A stretch of DNA of 54,124 bases, taken from positions 1-54,124 of the forward strand of contig CAIUXE010000086.1 of NCBI GenBank assembly GCA_903902965.1, read 5' to 3'. The notes under the pieces are model-generated. The model was not told the origin of the DNA, ran no database searches, and was given only the letters and a program-made list of their open reading frames with translations. A program made the translations under genes and the position numbers. Source of the DNA: an uncultured Actinomycetes bacterium. GTDB lineage: Bacteria; Actinomycetota; Actinomycetes; Nanopelagicales; Nanopelagicaceae. Below, piece by piece: positions 8,375 through 18,103 of this stretch; within the stretch, counting starts at the first letter, position 1; every line of letters begins with the position of its first letter.

Positions 8375-9391
8375 ATGGAACTAGCTAAATTAAGTACATT
8401 CCGAGTTGGCGGTCCCGCTAAAAAACTAGTCGTTGCCACTAATGAAAGTGAAATCATTGCTGCCGTAGAAAATGCCGGCAAAGAAGCAATTCTGATTATC
8501 GGTGCAGGATCAAATTTACTTATTAGTGATCAAGGTTTTGCTGGAACCGTATTAGTTATCAAAAGCACCGGCTCTTCTCTTGATCAAGATGCATGTTCGG
8601 GTGGAACAATTACCGTAAGTGCGGGAGAAAATTGGGAAAGTTTTGTTGAACGAACTATAGAACAAGGCTTTAGCGGACTTGAATCGATGAGTGGAATTCC
8701 GGGAACAGTTGGAGCAGTTCCAATTCAAAACGTAGGTGCTTATGGTCATGAAGTTGCCGAATTTATTGCCAGAGTCCGTACGTACGATCGCTCGAGAGAA
8801 GAGATCGTAACTTTTACTGCAAATCAATGTGGCTTTGGATATAGAACGTCTTTATTTAAAGAAGAGCCAAACCGCTGGGTTGTTTTAGATGTGACTTTTC
8901 AATTAAAAGTTGGGGAGTTGTCTGCTCCAATTATGTATCGTGAATTAGCGAATGAATTAGGCGTTGAAATTGGTTCACGAGTAGAAGTAGCAAAATGCCG
9001 AGCTGCAGTATTGAAATTAAGAAAGAGTAAAGGGATGTTGCTTGATGAAACAGACTCTGACACTTGGTCAGCTGGTTCATTCTTTACTAATCCAGTTGTG
9101 AGTACCTCTGTAGCTAAAGCATTACCTGAAGAAGCGCCAAGATGGATTGTCGGAGACAACAAAATTAAAGTTTCAGCAGCATGGTTGTTACAAAACTCTG
9201 GAATTTCTCGAGGCGATCGCCTTGGAGGAGCCGGCATTTCAAGCAAACACGTATTAGCACTTTGCAATACAGATAATGCAACAGCTCAAGAGATTATTGA
9301 GTTGGCTAAAAAAGCCCGCAAAGCGGTGAACGATAATTTCGGAATCATGCTCACCCCAGAGGTGCGCCTAATCGGTCTTACCCTTGATTAA
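8375..9391 (+). CDS. murB: UDP-N-acetylmuramate dehydrogenase
   Basis: [84 protein letters not shown]. Confidence 0.95.
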   Translation: MELAKLSTFRVGGPAKKLVVATNESEIIAAVENAGKEAILIIGAGSNLLISDQGFAGTVLVIKSTGSSLDQDACSGGTITVSAGENWESFVERTIEQGFSGLESMSGIPGTVGAVPIQNVGAYGHEVAEFIARVRTYDRSREEIVTFTANQCGFGYRTSLFKEEPNRWVVLDVTFQLKVGELSAPIMYRELANELGVEIGSRVEVAKCRAAVLKLRKSKGMLLDETDSDTWSAGSFFTNPVVSTSVAKALPEEAPRWIVGDNKIKVSAAWLLQNSGISRGDRLGGAGISSKHVLALCNTDNATAQEIIELAKKARKAVNDNFGIMLTPEVRLIGLTLD

Positions 9392-10586
9392 TTAAGTTTT
9401 TAATACGGGTAATACCTTCAATTAAATCTTCATCACTTAATGCGTATGAGAATCGCAAGTAACCTGAAGGACCAAATGCTTCACCTGGCACTGCAGCAAC
9501 TTCGACTTCGTCAAGAATTAAATTTGCTAACTCGCTACTTGTCTGAGGTTTCTTTCCGCGAATCTCTCTTCCAAGAACCCCATGCACAGCTGGGTAAGCG
9601 TAGAAAGCACCTTGTGGTGTTGGACATGAAAAACCATCAATCTCATTTAACATTTTTACAATTAAATTACGGCGGCGCAAAAATGCAACTTTCATTTCAT
9701 TTGAAGCACTCAAATCACCAGTAAGAGCGGCGATAGCTGCACGTTGTGAAACGTTTGCAACATTTGCAGTCATGTGTGATTGTAAATTTGTTGCAGCTTT
9801 AATAATATCTTTTGGTCCAGCCATCCAGCCAACGCGCCAACCGGTCATTGCATAAGTTTTTGCAACACCGTTCAACACAATTGTGCGATCACGTAACTCT
9901 GGAAACATAACTGGAAGCGATGGAGCAGTAGCTCCGTCGTAAAGTAAGTGCTCATAAATTTCATCTGTTAAAACCCAGATCTCATGCTTAAGTGCCCATT
10001 CACCAATTGCACGAACTTGTTCAACTGTGTAAACAGATCCGGTTGGGTTGCTAGGAGAACAAAAAATAAGTGCTTTAGTTCTTGGCGTACGTGCTGCTTC
10101 AAGTTGTTCTACAGTCACGCAATAATTGCTTGTTTCATCTGCAAAAACTTCAACTGGAATTCCACCAGCGATACGAATCTGTTCTGGATATGTTGTCCAA
10201 TAAGGAGCAGGAAGAATTACTTCATCGCCCTCATCAACAATTGTGGCAACTGCTTGGAATACAGCTTGCTTCCCACCATTTGTTACTAAAACATTTTCAA
10301 CTGCAATATCAAAATTTGAATCACGTTTAGTTTTCGCGACAATCGCTTCGCGCAATTCTGGTAAACCTGCAACTGGGGTATAACGATGATTTGATGGAAC
10401 CCGGATTGCCTTTTCAGCTGCATCTAAAATGTAACCTGGAGTTGGGAAATCAGGCTCCCCAGCCCCAAAACCAATCACTGGCCGACCGGCGGCTTTCAAG
10501 GCTTTGGCTTTGGCATCAACAGCAAGGGTGGCTGATTCGGCGATAGCGGCGATTCGGCGGGAGATTCGGCTTTGATTTGGGCTCAT
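9378..10586 (-). CDS. aspC: Pyridoxal-phosphate aspartate aminotransferase (class I)
   Basis: [56 protein letters not shown]. Start MSPNQS at 10586 preferred (AGGA about 10 nt upstream); the ORF extends to 10604 with GTG. Confidence 0.92.
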   Translation of the reverse strand: MSPNQSRISRRIAAIAESATLAVDAKAKALKAAGRPVIGFGAGEPDFPTPGYILDAAEKAIRVPSNHRYTPVAGLPELREAIVAKTKRDSNFDIAVENVLVTNGGKQAVFQAVATIVDEGDEVILPAPYWTTYPEQIRIAGGIPVEVFADETSNYCVTVEQLEAARTPRTKALIFCSPSNPTGSVYTVEQVRAIGEWALKHEIWVLTDEIYEHLLYDGATAPSLPVMFPELRDRTIVLNGVAKTYAMTGWRVGWMAGPKDIIKAATNLQSHMTANVANVSQRAAIAALTGDLSASNEMKVAFLRRRNLIVKMLNEIDGFSCPTPQGAFYAYPAVHGVLGREIRGKKPQTSSELANLILDEVEVAAVPGEAFGPSGYLRFSYALSDEDLIEGITRIKNLINQG

Positions 10587-10783
10587 AAGGGGCAATCCTG
10601 CCACTAATTAATAGGAATGCGAGCCGGTCTTCCTTTCTTAGATTTGGCTGGATTAGTTAGGCGACCGCTCGAGTTAGACCCGACCCCACCTCAGCCTCTA
10701 CACTCACCCGTCTAGCGCTTCGGATCTTCCCCGCTTTTGAGTTACTTAGTGGCTCCTGATTGGGTAAGGCCTTGAAGTTCTGG

Positions 10784-10856
10784 AGGGCAGTAGTTCAATT
10801 GGTAGAGCACCGGTCTCCAAAACCGGGGGTTGGGGGTTCAAATCCCTTCTGCCCTG
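10784..10856 (+). tRNA. tRNA-Trp (anticodon CCA)
   Basis: AGGGCAG/CTGCCCT acceptor, anticodon loop CTCCAAA flanked by CCGGT/ACCGG, T arm GGGGG-TTCAAAT-CCCTT; located just before secE as commonly found. Confidence 0.93.
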
Positions 10857-10896
10857 CGACAAATCAAATGAGTTTTAACGAAAGAAAGGAATTGTG

Positions 10897-11121
10897 ATGA
10901 GCGAGAAAGAAGGCGCAGTAAATGAGCGCTTAAATATTTTCGCGCGCGCAGGACTTTTCTATCGCCAAATTGTTTCAGAGTTGCGCAAAGTTGTCTGGCC
11001 ATCTCGCAAGCAGTTGTCGACTTACACGGCAGTTGTTTTAGTTTTCGTAACTTTCATAATTGCAGTCGTTTCACTATTTGATGTTGTGCTTACCAAAATT
11101 ACCTTCTGGGTTTTTGGTTAA
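10897..11121 (+). CDS. secE: Preprotein translocase subunit SecE
   Basis: FYRQIVSELRKVVWPSRKQLSTYTAVVLVFVTFI; precedes nusG. GTG at 10894 is an alternative start. Confidence 0.95.
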   Translation: MSEKEGAVNERLNIFARAGLFYRQIVSELRKVVWPSRKQLSTYTAVVLVFVTFIIAVVSLFDVVLTKITFWVFG

Positions 11122-11147
11122 TAGAGATTTAGCGGAAAGGAGTAACA

Positions 11148-11924
11148 ATGGTTGACGATCCATTTGCAGCAGCGTTAGCTGCATCAGCAAATGAACTTAA
11201 TTCAGCGCATGAGAAATCAGCGGAATTAGCTGAAGTGATTGAAGTAGTTGTTACCTCCGAAGTTCAGCACGCGGATGTAGTGCTTGTAGAAGATGTAGCT
11301 CCAGTAGTTGATGAAGATGTGACTCTTGATGATGACGGTCAAGTTCTTGACGATCCTCTAGCTGAGTTCCGCAGAGCACTTCACAACGCCCCTGGCGATT
11401 GGTTTGTAATTCACTCTTACGCTGGTTATGAAAATCGCGTAAAAGGAAACCTTGAAAACAGAATCCAATCTCTGAACATGGAAGATTTTATTTATCAGAT
11501 TGAAGTTCCAAAAGAAGAGATCACTGAAATTAAAAACGGTCAGCGTAAACAAGTTACTCGAAATGTTTTCCCTGGTTATGTTCTTGTGCGCATGGATTTA
11601 ACTGATGAATCTTGGACTGTTGTTCGTAATACTCCAGGAGTGACCGGATTCGTTGGTCATGGCCATAATCCAAACCCACTGACATTCTCAGAAGTAGAAG
11701 CAATTCTTGCTCCACGTCCACTTAAGAAATCTGAAAGACCACAAATTAAGGTGGTTGATTTTGAAATTGGCGAATCCGTAACTGTTATGGATGGCCCATT
11801 CGCAACTTTGCCTGCATCAATTAGCGAAATCATGCCTGAGCAGGCGAAACTCAAAGTCCTTGTTTCAATCTTTGGACGCGAGACTCCAGTTGAACTTTCC
11901 TTCAGTCAAGTACAGAAGATATAG
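11148..11924 (+). CDS. nusG: Transcription termination/antitermination protein NusG with acidic N-terminal extension
   Basis: [24 protein letters not shown]...[12 protein letters not shown]...[11 protein letters not shown]...[19 protein letters not shown]. Confidence 0.97.
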   Translation: MVDDPFAAALAASANELNSAHEKSAELAEVIEVVVTSEVQHADVVLVEDVAPVVDEDVTLDDDGQVLDDPLAEFRRALHNAPGDWFVIHSYAGYENRVKGNLENRIQSLNMEDFIYQIEVPKEEITEIKNGQRKQVTRNVFPGYVLVRMDLTDESWTVVRNTPGVTGFVGHGHNPNPLTFSEVEAILAPRPLKKSERPQIKVVDFEIGESVTVMDGPFATLPASISEIMPEQAKLKVLVSIFGRETPVELSFSQVQKI

Positions 11925-11935
11925 GCGGAATAAAC

Positions 11936-12367
11936 ATGGCACCTAAGAAAAAGATCACCGCAATGATTAAGTTGCAGATCCAAGCTGGCGCAGCAACACC
12001 TGCACCACCAGTTGGTCCTGCTCTCGGTCAGCACGGCGTAAACATTATGGATTTCGTCAAGGCTTACAACGCCGCGACTGAAAGCCAGAAAGGTCAGATC
12101 ATTCCGGTTGAGATCAGTGTTTACGAAGATCGCTCATTTACTTTCGTAACCAAGACTCCACCAGCATCACGTCTGATCTTGAAAGCTGCAAACCTTGAAA
12201 AAGGTTCTGCAATTCCTCACAAAGTAAAAGTTGGCAACATCACGATGGCACAAGCGCGTGATATTGCAACTCTCAAGATGGCAGATCTAAATGCCAACGA
12301 TCTTGAGGCAGCAAGTTTGATCATTGCCGGTACTGCTCGTTCAATGGGCATCACTGTCAACGGTTAA
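11936..12367 (+). CDS. rplK: 50S ribosomal protein L11
   Basis: [38 protein letters not shown]. Confidence 0.98.
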   Translation: MAPKKKITAMIKLQIQAGAATPAPPVGPALGQHGVNIMDFVKAYNAATESQKGQIIPVEISVYEDRSFTFVTKTPPASRLILKAANLEKGSAIPHKVKVGNITMAQARDIATLKMADLNANDLEAASLIIAGTARSMGITVNG

Positions 12368-12382
12368 TAACTAAATCAGAAA

Positions 12383-12446
12383 GTGTGGGAGAGCTTGCTT
12401 GCTCGCTAACCACAACCCAACAGTTAAATGAAAATTTCATTTAACT
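12383..12446 (+). promoter_or_regulatory. Putative rplA leader: L1-site-like hairpin followed by perfect 12-bp inverted repeat
   Basis: GTGTGGGAGAGC...GCTCGCTAACCACAAC can fold with an internal loop; then AGTTAAATGAAA-A-TTTCATTTAACT at 12422-12446, directly before the rplA RBS. Confidence 0.55.
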
Positions 12447-12460
12447 AGAATGGAGCAGAA

Positions 12461-13165
12461 ATGAAGCGCGGTAAGAAATACTTAGCAGCAGCCGAAAAAA
12501 TTAACGGCGACAACTTATATACACCTAGCCAAGCTGTTGGTTTGGCTCGCGAAACATCTGTAACAAAGTACGACTCAACTGTGGAAGTTTCACTTTCACT
12601 TGGTGTTGATCCTCGCAAAGCTGATCAAGCAATCCGTGGCGTTGTGAATTTGCCACACGGAACTGGAAAGACAGCACGTGTACTTGTCTTTGCAGGAGGC
12701 GAGCGCGCTGAAGAAGCACGTGCAGCTGGTGCAGACATCGTTGGTTCAGATGAATTAATTGATGAAGTTGCCAAAGGTCGTTTAGATTTTGATGCAGTCG
12801 TCTCGACTCCAGATCTAATGGGTAAAGTTGGCCGTCTTGGAAAAGTGCTTGGACCACGTGGCTTAATGCCAAACCCAAAGACCGGAACAGTTACCACCGA
12901 TGTTACAAAAGCAATCAATGACATCAAGGGTGGAAAAATTGAATTCCGCGTTGATAAGAATTCAAATCTTCACTTCATAATTGGCAAAGCATCATTCTCA
13001 CAAGAAGCACTTCTTGAGAATTATGTTGCAGCGATGGAAGAGGTTATGCGTGCAAAACCATCTTCATCAAAAGGTCGTTATGTAAAGAAAGCCACTATCT
13101 CAACCACGATGGGACCTGGAATTCAGGTAGATCCAAATATCGTGCGTGAGAGTGCTGGTAACTAG
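12461..13165 (+). CDS. rplA: 50S ribosomal protein L1
   Basis: [13 protein letters not shown]...[46 protein letters not shown]. Confidence 0.98.
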   Translation: MKRGKKYLAAAEKINGDNLYTPSQAVGLARETSVTKYDSTVEVSLSLGVDPRKADQAIRGVVNLPHGTGKTARVLVFAGGERAEEARAAGADIVGSDELIDEVAKGRLDFDAVVSTPDLMGKVGRLGKVLGPRGLMPNPKTGTVTTDVTKAINDIKGGKIEFRVDKNSNLHFIIGKASFSQEALLENYVAAMEEVMRAKPSSSKGRYVKKATISTTMGPGIQVDPNIVRESAGN

Positions 13166-13182
13166 TTAGTAAATCAGCGGTT

Positions 13183-13212
13183 TTGACGGGTGGGCGCTTC
13201 GGCGCCTACTCT
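13183..13212 (+). promoter_or_regulatory. Candidate promoter for the rplJL leader (TTGACG-18-TACTCT) with UUCG hairpin in the spacer
   Basis: TTGACG 13183-13188, TACTCT 13207-13212; spacer contains GGCGC-TTCG-GCGCC. Confidence 0.5.
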
Positions 13213-13224
13213 TAGCTTCATCAG

Positions 13225-13370
13225 CAGTACAAGTAGCACAAGAAGTAAGTAGTACCCGAAGACCGTAGGCCATCCCGAAAGGGATCGAAGTTCGCGAAAG
13301 CGAGACCCACGCAGGAGTACACGAGTCCCTCGATGCCTCGTTTATTCGATGCGTACGAGGGTTTTTGCTT
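13225..13370 (+). ncRNA. Ribosomal protein L10 leader (rplJL 5' UTR) with terminator/attenuator
   Basis: Sits directly upstream of rplJ; stacked GAAA-loop hairpins (CATCCC-GAAA-GGGATC; TCGC-GAAA-GCGA) and a terminal stem CCCTCGATGC...GCGTaCGAGGG followed by TTTTT (13327-13366). Confidence 0.7.
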
Positions 13371-13426
13371 TTCAAGAGCTAGTAGATGCAGGAACAAGTG
13401 AACGTTGAAGATTAGAGGAGTCGTAA

Positions 13427-14050
13427 ATGGCAAAACCTGAGAAGGCATCAGCTGTAAGTGAATTGGCGGAAGATTTCCGTACATCACAAGCAACTCTTGT
13501 CACTGAATACCGCGGATTGTCGGTGACTTCTATGAAAGCGCTTCGTCGCACACTTGGAAGCACCACCAAATACTCCGTTGTAAAAAATACTCTTACTAAA
13601 ATTGCAGCTCGCGAAGCAGGTGTTCCAATTCCTGATGAGATGCTCAAAGGTCCTTCAGCATTGGCATTTGTTAAAGGCGATCCAATTGATGCCGCACGTA
13701 TGTTGCGCGACTTCAGCCGCGAAAATCCATTTTTGGTTATCAAAGGTGGAATTTACGAAGGTAAAGCCGTTACTAAAGAAGAGGTTATGCAATTAGCCAA
13801 CCTCGAATCTCGTGAGGTTCTTCTTGCCAAGCTTGCTGGCGCAATGAAGGGCTCCATCGCAAAAGCTGCGCGCGTATTTGATGCGTTGCGAATCAAGTTG
13901 GAATCTGGTGCCCCAACCGAAGTAGCCGCATCAGTAGATGTTGTTGCACCCGTAGAAGTTGTTGCAGAAGCAGTTGCAGAAGCAGCACCAGTTGTTGAAG
14001 AAGTAGTAGCTCCAGAACCAGTTATCGAAAACAATAAGGAAGAGGCATAA
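13427..14050 (+). CDS. rplJ: 50S ribosomal protein L10 with Ala/Val/Glu-rich C-terminal extension
   Basis: [45 protein letters not shown]. Confidence 0.97.
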   Translation: MAKPEKASAVSELAEDFRTSQATLVTEYRGLSVTSMKALRRTLGSTTKYSVVKNTLTKIAAREAGVPIPDEMLKGPSALAFVKGDPIDAARMLRDFSRENPFLVIKGGIYEGKAVTKEEVMQLANLESREVLLAKLAGAMKGSIAKAARVFDALRIKLESGAPTEVAASVDVVAPVEVVAEAVAEAAPVVEEVVAPEPVIENNKEEA

Positions 14051-14053
14051 ATC

Positions 14054-14431
14054 ATGGCAAAACTCAGCACTGAAGATCTATTAAATCAATTCAAAGAGAT
14101 GAGCCTGGTTGAGCTCTCCGAGTTCGTTAAGTCTTTCGAGACTGAATTTGATGTAACCGCAGCAGCACCAGTTGCCGCAGCGGCTGCAGGCGGAGCAGCT
14201 CCAGCAGCAGCTGAAGCTCAAGATGAGTTCACCCTCGTTCTTGAAAACGCTGGCGCTCAGAAGATTGCAGTAATCAAAGAGGTCCGTACCTTCACCGGTC
14301 TCGGATTGAAAGAAGCCAAGGATCTAGTAGATGGTGCTCCATCTAACATCCTTGAGAAGGCAAACAAAGAGACCGTTGACAAGGCAAAGGCTGCTTTCGA
14401 AGCTGCCGGCGCTACCGTCGCAGTCAAGTAA
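14054..14431 (+). CDS. rplL: 50S ribosomal protein L7/L12
   Basis: [44 protein letters not shown]. Confidence 0.98.
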   Translation: MAKLSTEDLLNQFKEMSLVELSEFVKSFETEFDVTAAAPVAAAAAGGAAPAAAEAQDEFTLVLENAGAQKIAVIKEVRTFTGLGLKEAKDLVDGAPSNILEKANKETVDKAKAAFEAAGATVAVK

Positions 14432-14470
14432 GCAGTAAATACTCTGCTCACTGGGTTCAAGATTTGATCA

Positions 14471-14510
14471 GGTGGGGGTTTCCAGCGCGAGTTGGACATC
14501 CCCACCTTTT
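14471..14510 (+). terminator. Strong hairpin plus TTTT between rplL and rpoB (attenuator/terminator)
   Basis: GGTGGGGGTtTCCA...TGGAcATCCCCACC, about 13 bp with one mismatch, followed by TTTT. Confidence 0.8.
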
Positions 14511-14636
14511 GAACGATAGCCTGCCCTCCTATCCAGTTTTGCCCTAAAGCTAAGGTCTTCGCATATAGCGGTGGTGACCCCATGGCCTGCACGTGATTTC
14601 TTACTGTCCGTTGCGAGTTCGGAAGGACCCGAAGCT

Positions 14637-17600
14637 TTGAAAACTAAATCAACTAATTCCCGTCGTCTATCTTTTAACAAGATTCGCGAACCACTTGAGG
14701 TGCCTAACCTCCTTGCTCTGCAAACAGAGAGTATGGATTGGTTACTAGGAAATGATGCGTGGCGTAATCGCCTAACCGTTTCTGAAAACACCACACGTGG
14801 CGAGATTCCAAAGCAATCAGGTTTGGAAGAGATCTTCGAAGAAATCTCACCAATCGAAGATTTCCAAGGATCGATGAGTTTGTCTTTCCGCGATCACCGC
14901 TTCGAGCCACCTAAGTATGCAATTGAAGAGTGCAAAGAACGCGACATTACTTACGCCGCTCCACTTTTCGTAACTGCAGAATTCACCAACAACATCACTG
15001 GTGAAATTAAGAGCCAGACAGTATTCATGGGCGATTTCCCACTGATGACATCACGTGGAACTTTCGTTATCAACGGAACAGAGCGCGTTGTTGTTTCGCA
15101 GATTGTTCGTTCTCCTGGTGTTTACTTTGAGAAGAGTGATCCTGAGAAGAACTCAGACAAAGATGTTTTAATTGCAAAAATCATTCCAAGCCGTGGTGCA
15201 TGGTTGGAATTTGAAGTTGATAAGAAAGATTTAGTTGGCGTACGTATTGATCGTAAGCGCAAAATTCCAGTAACTGTTTTCTTAAAGGCACTGGGTTGGG
15301 ATGAAGCACAAATTCGCGAGCACTTCGGTGAGTACGAATCAATGGTTGGAACTCTTGAAAAAGATCACACCGTTACCCAAGATGATGCTTTGTTAGATAT
15401 CTACCGCAAACTTCGTCCAGGTGAACCACCAACACGTGAAGCTGCACAAACACTTATTGAAAATCTTTACTTCAATCCAAAACGTTATGACTTGGCAAAA
15501 GTTGGTCGTTTCAAAATCAATAAGAAACTTGGTCTTGATCACGATCTTCGTAAAGGTTTGCTAACTATTGAAGATATCGTTTCTGCGATTAAGTACATCG
15601 TAAAGATGCACGCTGGTGAAGTTGTAATGGATTCAGTTCGCGGACAAGTTCGCATTGAAACTGATGACATCGACCACTTCGGAAACCGTCGTCTTCGTAA
15701 CGTTGGTGAATTGATCCAAAACCAGGTTCGTACCGGTTTGTCTCGTATGGAGCGCGTAGTTCGTGAGCGCATGACCACACAAGATGTAGAAGCGATCACT
15801 CCTCAAACATTGATCAATATTCGTCCAATCACTGCAAGCATCAAGGAGTTCTTCGGAACTTCCCAACTTTCGCAGTTCATGGATCAGACAAACCCACTTT
15901 CAGGTCTAACTCACAAGCGCCGTTTATCAGCACTTGGACCTGGTGGACTTTCACGTGAGCGCGCAGGCTTCGAAGTTCGTGACGTTCACCCATCTCACTA
16001 CGGTCGTATGTGTCCAATCGAAACTCCAGAAGGTCCAAACATTGGATTGATCGGTTCGTTGGCAACATTTGGTCGCATTACGCCATTCGGATTTATTGAA
16101 ACTCCTTACCGCAAAGTTAATAAAGGAAAAGTTACCGATCACATCGATTACTTAACTGCGGATGAAGAAGATGAGCACATCATTGCTCAGGCAAATGCTC
16201 CACTTACAGATTCAAGTCACTTCGCAGAGCCACGTGTATTAGTTCGCCGTAAAGGTGGAGAAGTTGAATACATCCCGGCTGAAGAAGTTGATTACATGGA
16301 TGTTTCACCACGCCAAATGGTTTCTGTTGCAACGGCAATGATTCCATTCCTTGAGCATGATGATGCTAACCGTGCGCTTATGGGATCTAACATGATGCGT
16401 CAGGCTGTGCCACTTCTTCGCGCCGAAGCTCCACTTGTTGGAACTGGCATGGAGTATCGCGCTGCTGTTGATGCTGGCGATGTTGTGCTTTCCGAAAAAG
16501 CCGGCGTTGTTACTGAAGTATCTGCAGATTCAATCACTGTTATGGCAGATGATTCTTCTTATAAGACTTACTTCTTAGCGAAGTTCCGTCGTTCAAACCA
16601 AGGCACTAGTTATAACCAAAAACCAATCGTCGCAACTGGCGAGCGCGTTGAGGCTGGCGGAGTTCTTGCAGATGGTCCATCAACTGAGAACGGCGAATTA
16701 GCACTTGGTAAAAACTTACTTGTGGCATTTATGCCATGGGAAGGTCACAACTACGAAGATGCAATTATTTTGAGCCAACGTTTAGTTCAAGATGATGTGC
16801 TTTCGTCAATTCACATTGAAGAGTACGAAGTTGATGCACGCGATACCAAACTTGGACCTGAGGAAATTACTCGCGACATTCCAAACGTCAGCGAAGAAGT
16901 TCTTGCAGATCTTGATGAGCGTGGAATTATTCGCGTCGGTGCTGATGTAGTACCTGGCGATATTCTTGTTGGAAAAGTAACTCCTAAGGGAGAAACTGAA
17001 TTAACACCTGAGGAGCGTTTGCTCCGTGCAATCTTTGGTGAGAAGGCTCGTGAAGTTCGCGATACCTCACTTAAAGTTCCACACGGTGAAGGCGGAAAAG
17101 TAATCGGCGTCAAAGTATTTGATAGCGAAGAAGGCTACGAGTTACTTTCTGGCGTTAACCAATTGGTCCGCGTTTATGTTGCACAAAAGCGCAAAATCCA
17201 AGATGGTGACAAACTTGCTGGCCGTCACGGAAACAAGGGTGTTATTTCTAAGATTCTTCCGGCTGAAGATATGCCATTCCTTGAGGATGGAACTCCAGTA
17301 GACATCATTCTTAACCCACTCGGTGTACCTGGTCGTATGAACGTTGGCCAAGTTCTTGAAACACATCTTGGTTGGGTAGCTAATCAAGGATGGGATGTTG
17401 AAGGAAGCGATCTTGACTGGACTAAAGATTTAAAGCGCATCGGTGCTCTTTCTGGAAAACCAGGAACCCGTGTAGCAACTCCAGTATTTGATGGTGCTAA
17501 AGAAGAAGAAATCACTGGTCTTCTTGATGCAACTATTAAAAACCGCGATGGAAACCGTTTGGTTGATGGTTCCGGTAAAGCACGTTTGTTCGATGGACGT

Positions 17601-18089
17601 ACTGGCGAGCCATACCGTGATCCAATCTCAGTTGGTTACATCTACATTCTTAAATTACTTCACCTTGTTGATGACAAGATTCACGCACGTTCAACAGGTC
17701 CTTACTCAATGATTACGCAACAACCACTTGGTGGAAAAGCACAATTCGGTGGTCAGCGCTTTGGCGAGATGGAAGTTTGGGCACTTGAAGCTTATGGTGC
17801 TGCTTACACCTTGCAAGAGTTGCTAACAATTAAATCCGATGACGTTCTTGGTCGCGTAAAAGTTTATGAAGCGATCGTCAAGGGTGAAAATATTCCAGAG
17901 CCTGGCATTCCTGAATCATTCAAAGTTTTGATTAAGGAAATGCAATCACTCTGTCTCAACGTTGAAGTTCTGTCATCAGACGGAGCTGCAATTGAGATGC
18001 GAGATACAGATGAAGAAGTATTCCGTACTGCTGAAGAGCTCGGAATCAACCTATCCCGGGTTGAACCAAGCAGCGTTGAAGAGATCTAG
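14637..18089 (+). CDS. rpoB: DNA-directed RNA polymerase subunit beta
   Basis: [26 protein letters not shown]...[50 protein letters not shown] extends to 14571, but TTG 14637 has GGAAGGA at 14621-14627 and fits the usual N-terminus. Confidence 0.97.
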   Translation: MKTKSTNSRRLSFNKIREPLEVPNLLALQTESMDWLLGNDAWRNRLTVSENTTRGEIPKQSGLEEIFEEISPIEDFQGSMSLSFRDHRFEPPKYAIEECKERDITYAAPLFVTAEFTNNITGEIKSQTVFMGDFPLMTSRGTFVINGTERVVVSQIVRSPGVYFEKSDPEKNSDKDVLIAKIIPSRGAWLEFEVDKKDLVGVRIDRKRKIPVTVFLKALGWDEAQIREHFGEYESMVGTLEKDHTVTQDDALLDIYRKLRPGEPPTREAAQTLIENLYFNPKRYDLAKVGRFKINKKLGLDHDLRKGLLTIEDIVSAIKYIVKMHAGEVVMDSVRGQVRIETDDIDHFGNRRLRNVGELIQNQVRTGLSRMERVVRERMTTQDVEAITPQTLINIRPITASIKEFFGTSQLSQFMDQTNPLSGLTHKRRLSALGPGGLSRERAGFEVRDVHPSHYGRMCPIETPEGPNIGLIGSLATFGRITPFGFIETPYRKVNKGKVTDHIDYLTADEEDEHIIAQANAPLTDSSHFAEPRVLVRRKGGEVEYIPAEEVDYMDVSPRQMVSVATAMIPFLEHDDANRALMGSNMMRQAVPLLRAEAPLVGTGMEYRAAVDAGDVVLSEKAGVVTEVSADSITVMADDSSYKTYFLAKFRRSNQGTSYNQKPIVATGERVEAGGVLADGPSTENGELALGKNLLVAFMPWEGHNYEDAIILSQRLVQDDVLSSIHIEEYEVDARDTKLGPEEITRDIPNVSEEVLADLDERGIIRVGADVVPGDILVGKVTPKGETELTPEERLLRAIFGEKAREVRDTSLKVPHGEGGKVIGVKVFDSEEGYELLSGVNQLVRVYVAQKRKIQDGDKLAGRHGNKGVISKILPAEDMPFLEDGTPVDIILNPLGVPGRMNVGQVLETHLGWVANQGWDVEGSDLDWTKDLKRIGALSGKPGTRVATPVFDGAKEEEITGLLDATIKNRDGNRLVDGSGKARLFDGRTGEPYRDPISVGYIYILKLLHLVDDKIHARSTGPYSMITQQPLGGKAQFGGQRFGEMEVWALEAYGAAYTLQELLTIKSDDVLGRVKVYEAIVKGENIPEPGIPESFKVLIKEMQSLCLNVEVLSSDGAAIEMRDTDEEVFRTAEELGINLSRVEPSSVEEI

Positions 18090-18103
18090 GAGAGGAGCGA
18101 GCA

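Noticed and set aside
15539-16142. Several open frames on the minus strand of rpoB (86, 63, 77, 63 aa)
   Set aside because: They lie antisense to a conserved gene, lack recognisable motifs or RBS, and are explained by codon bias.
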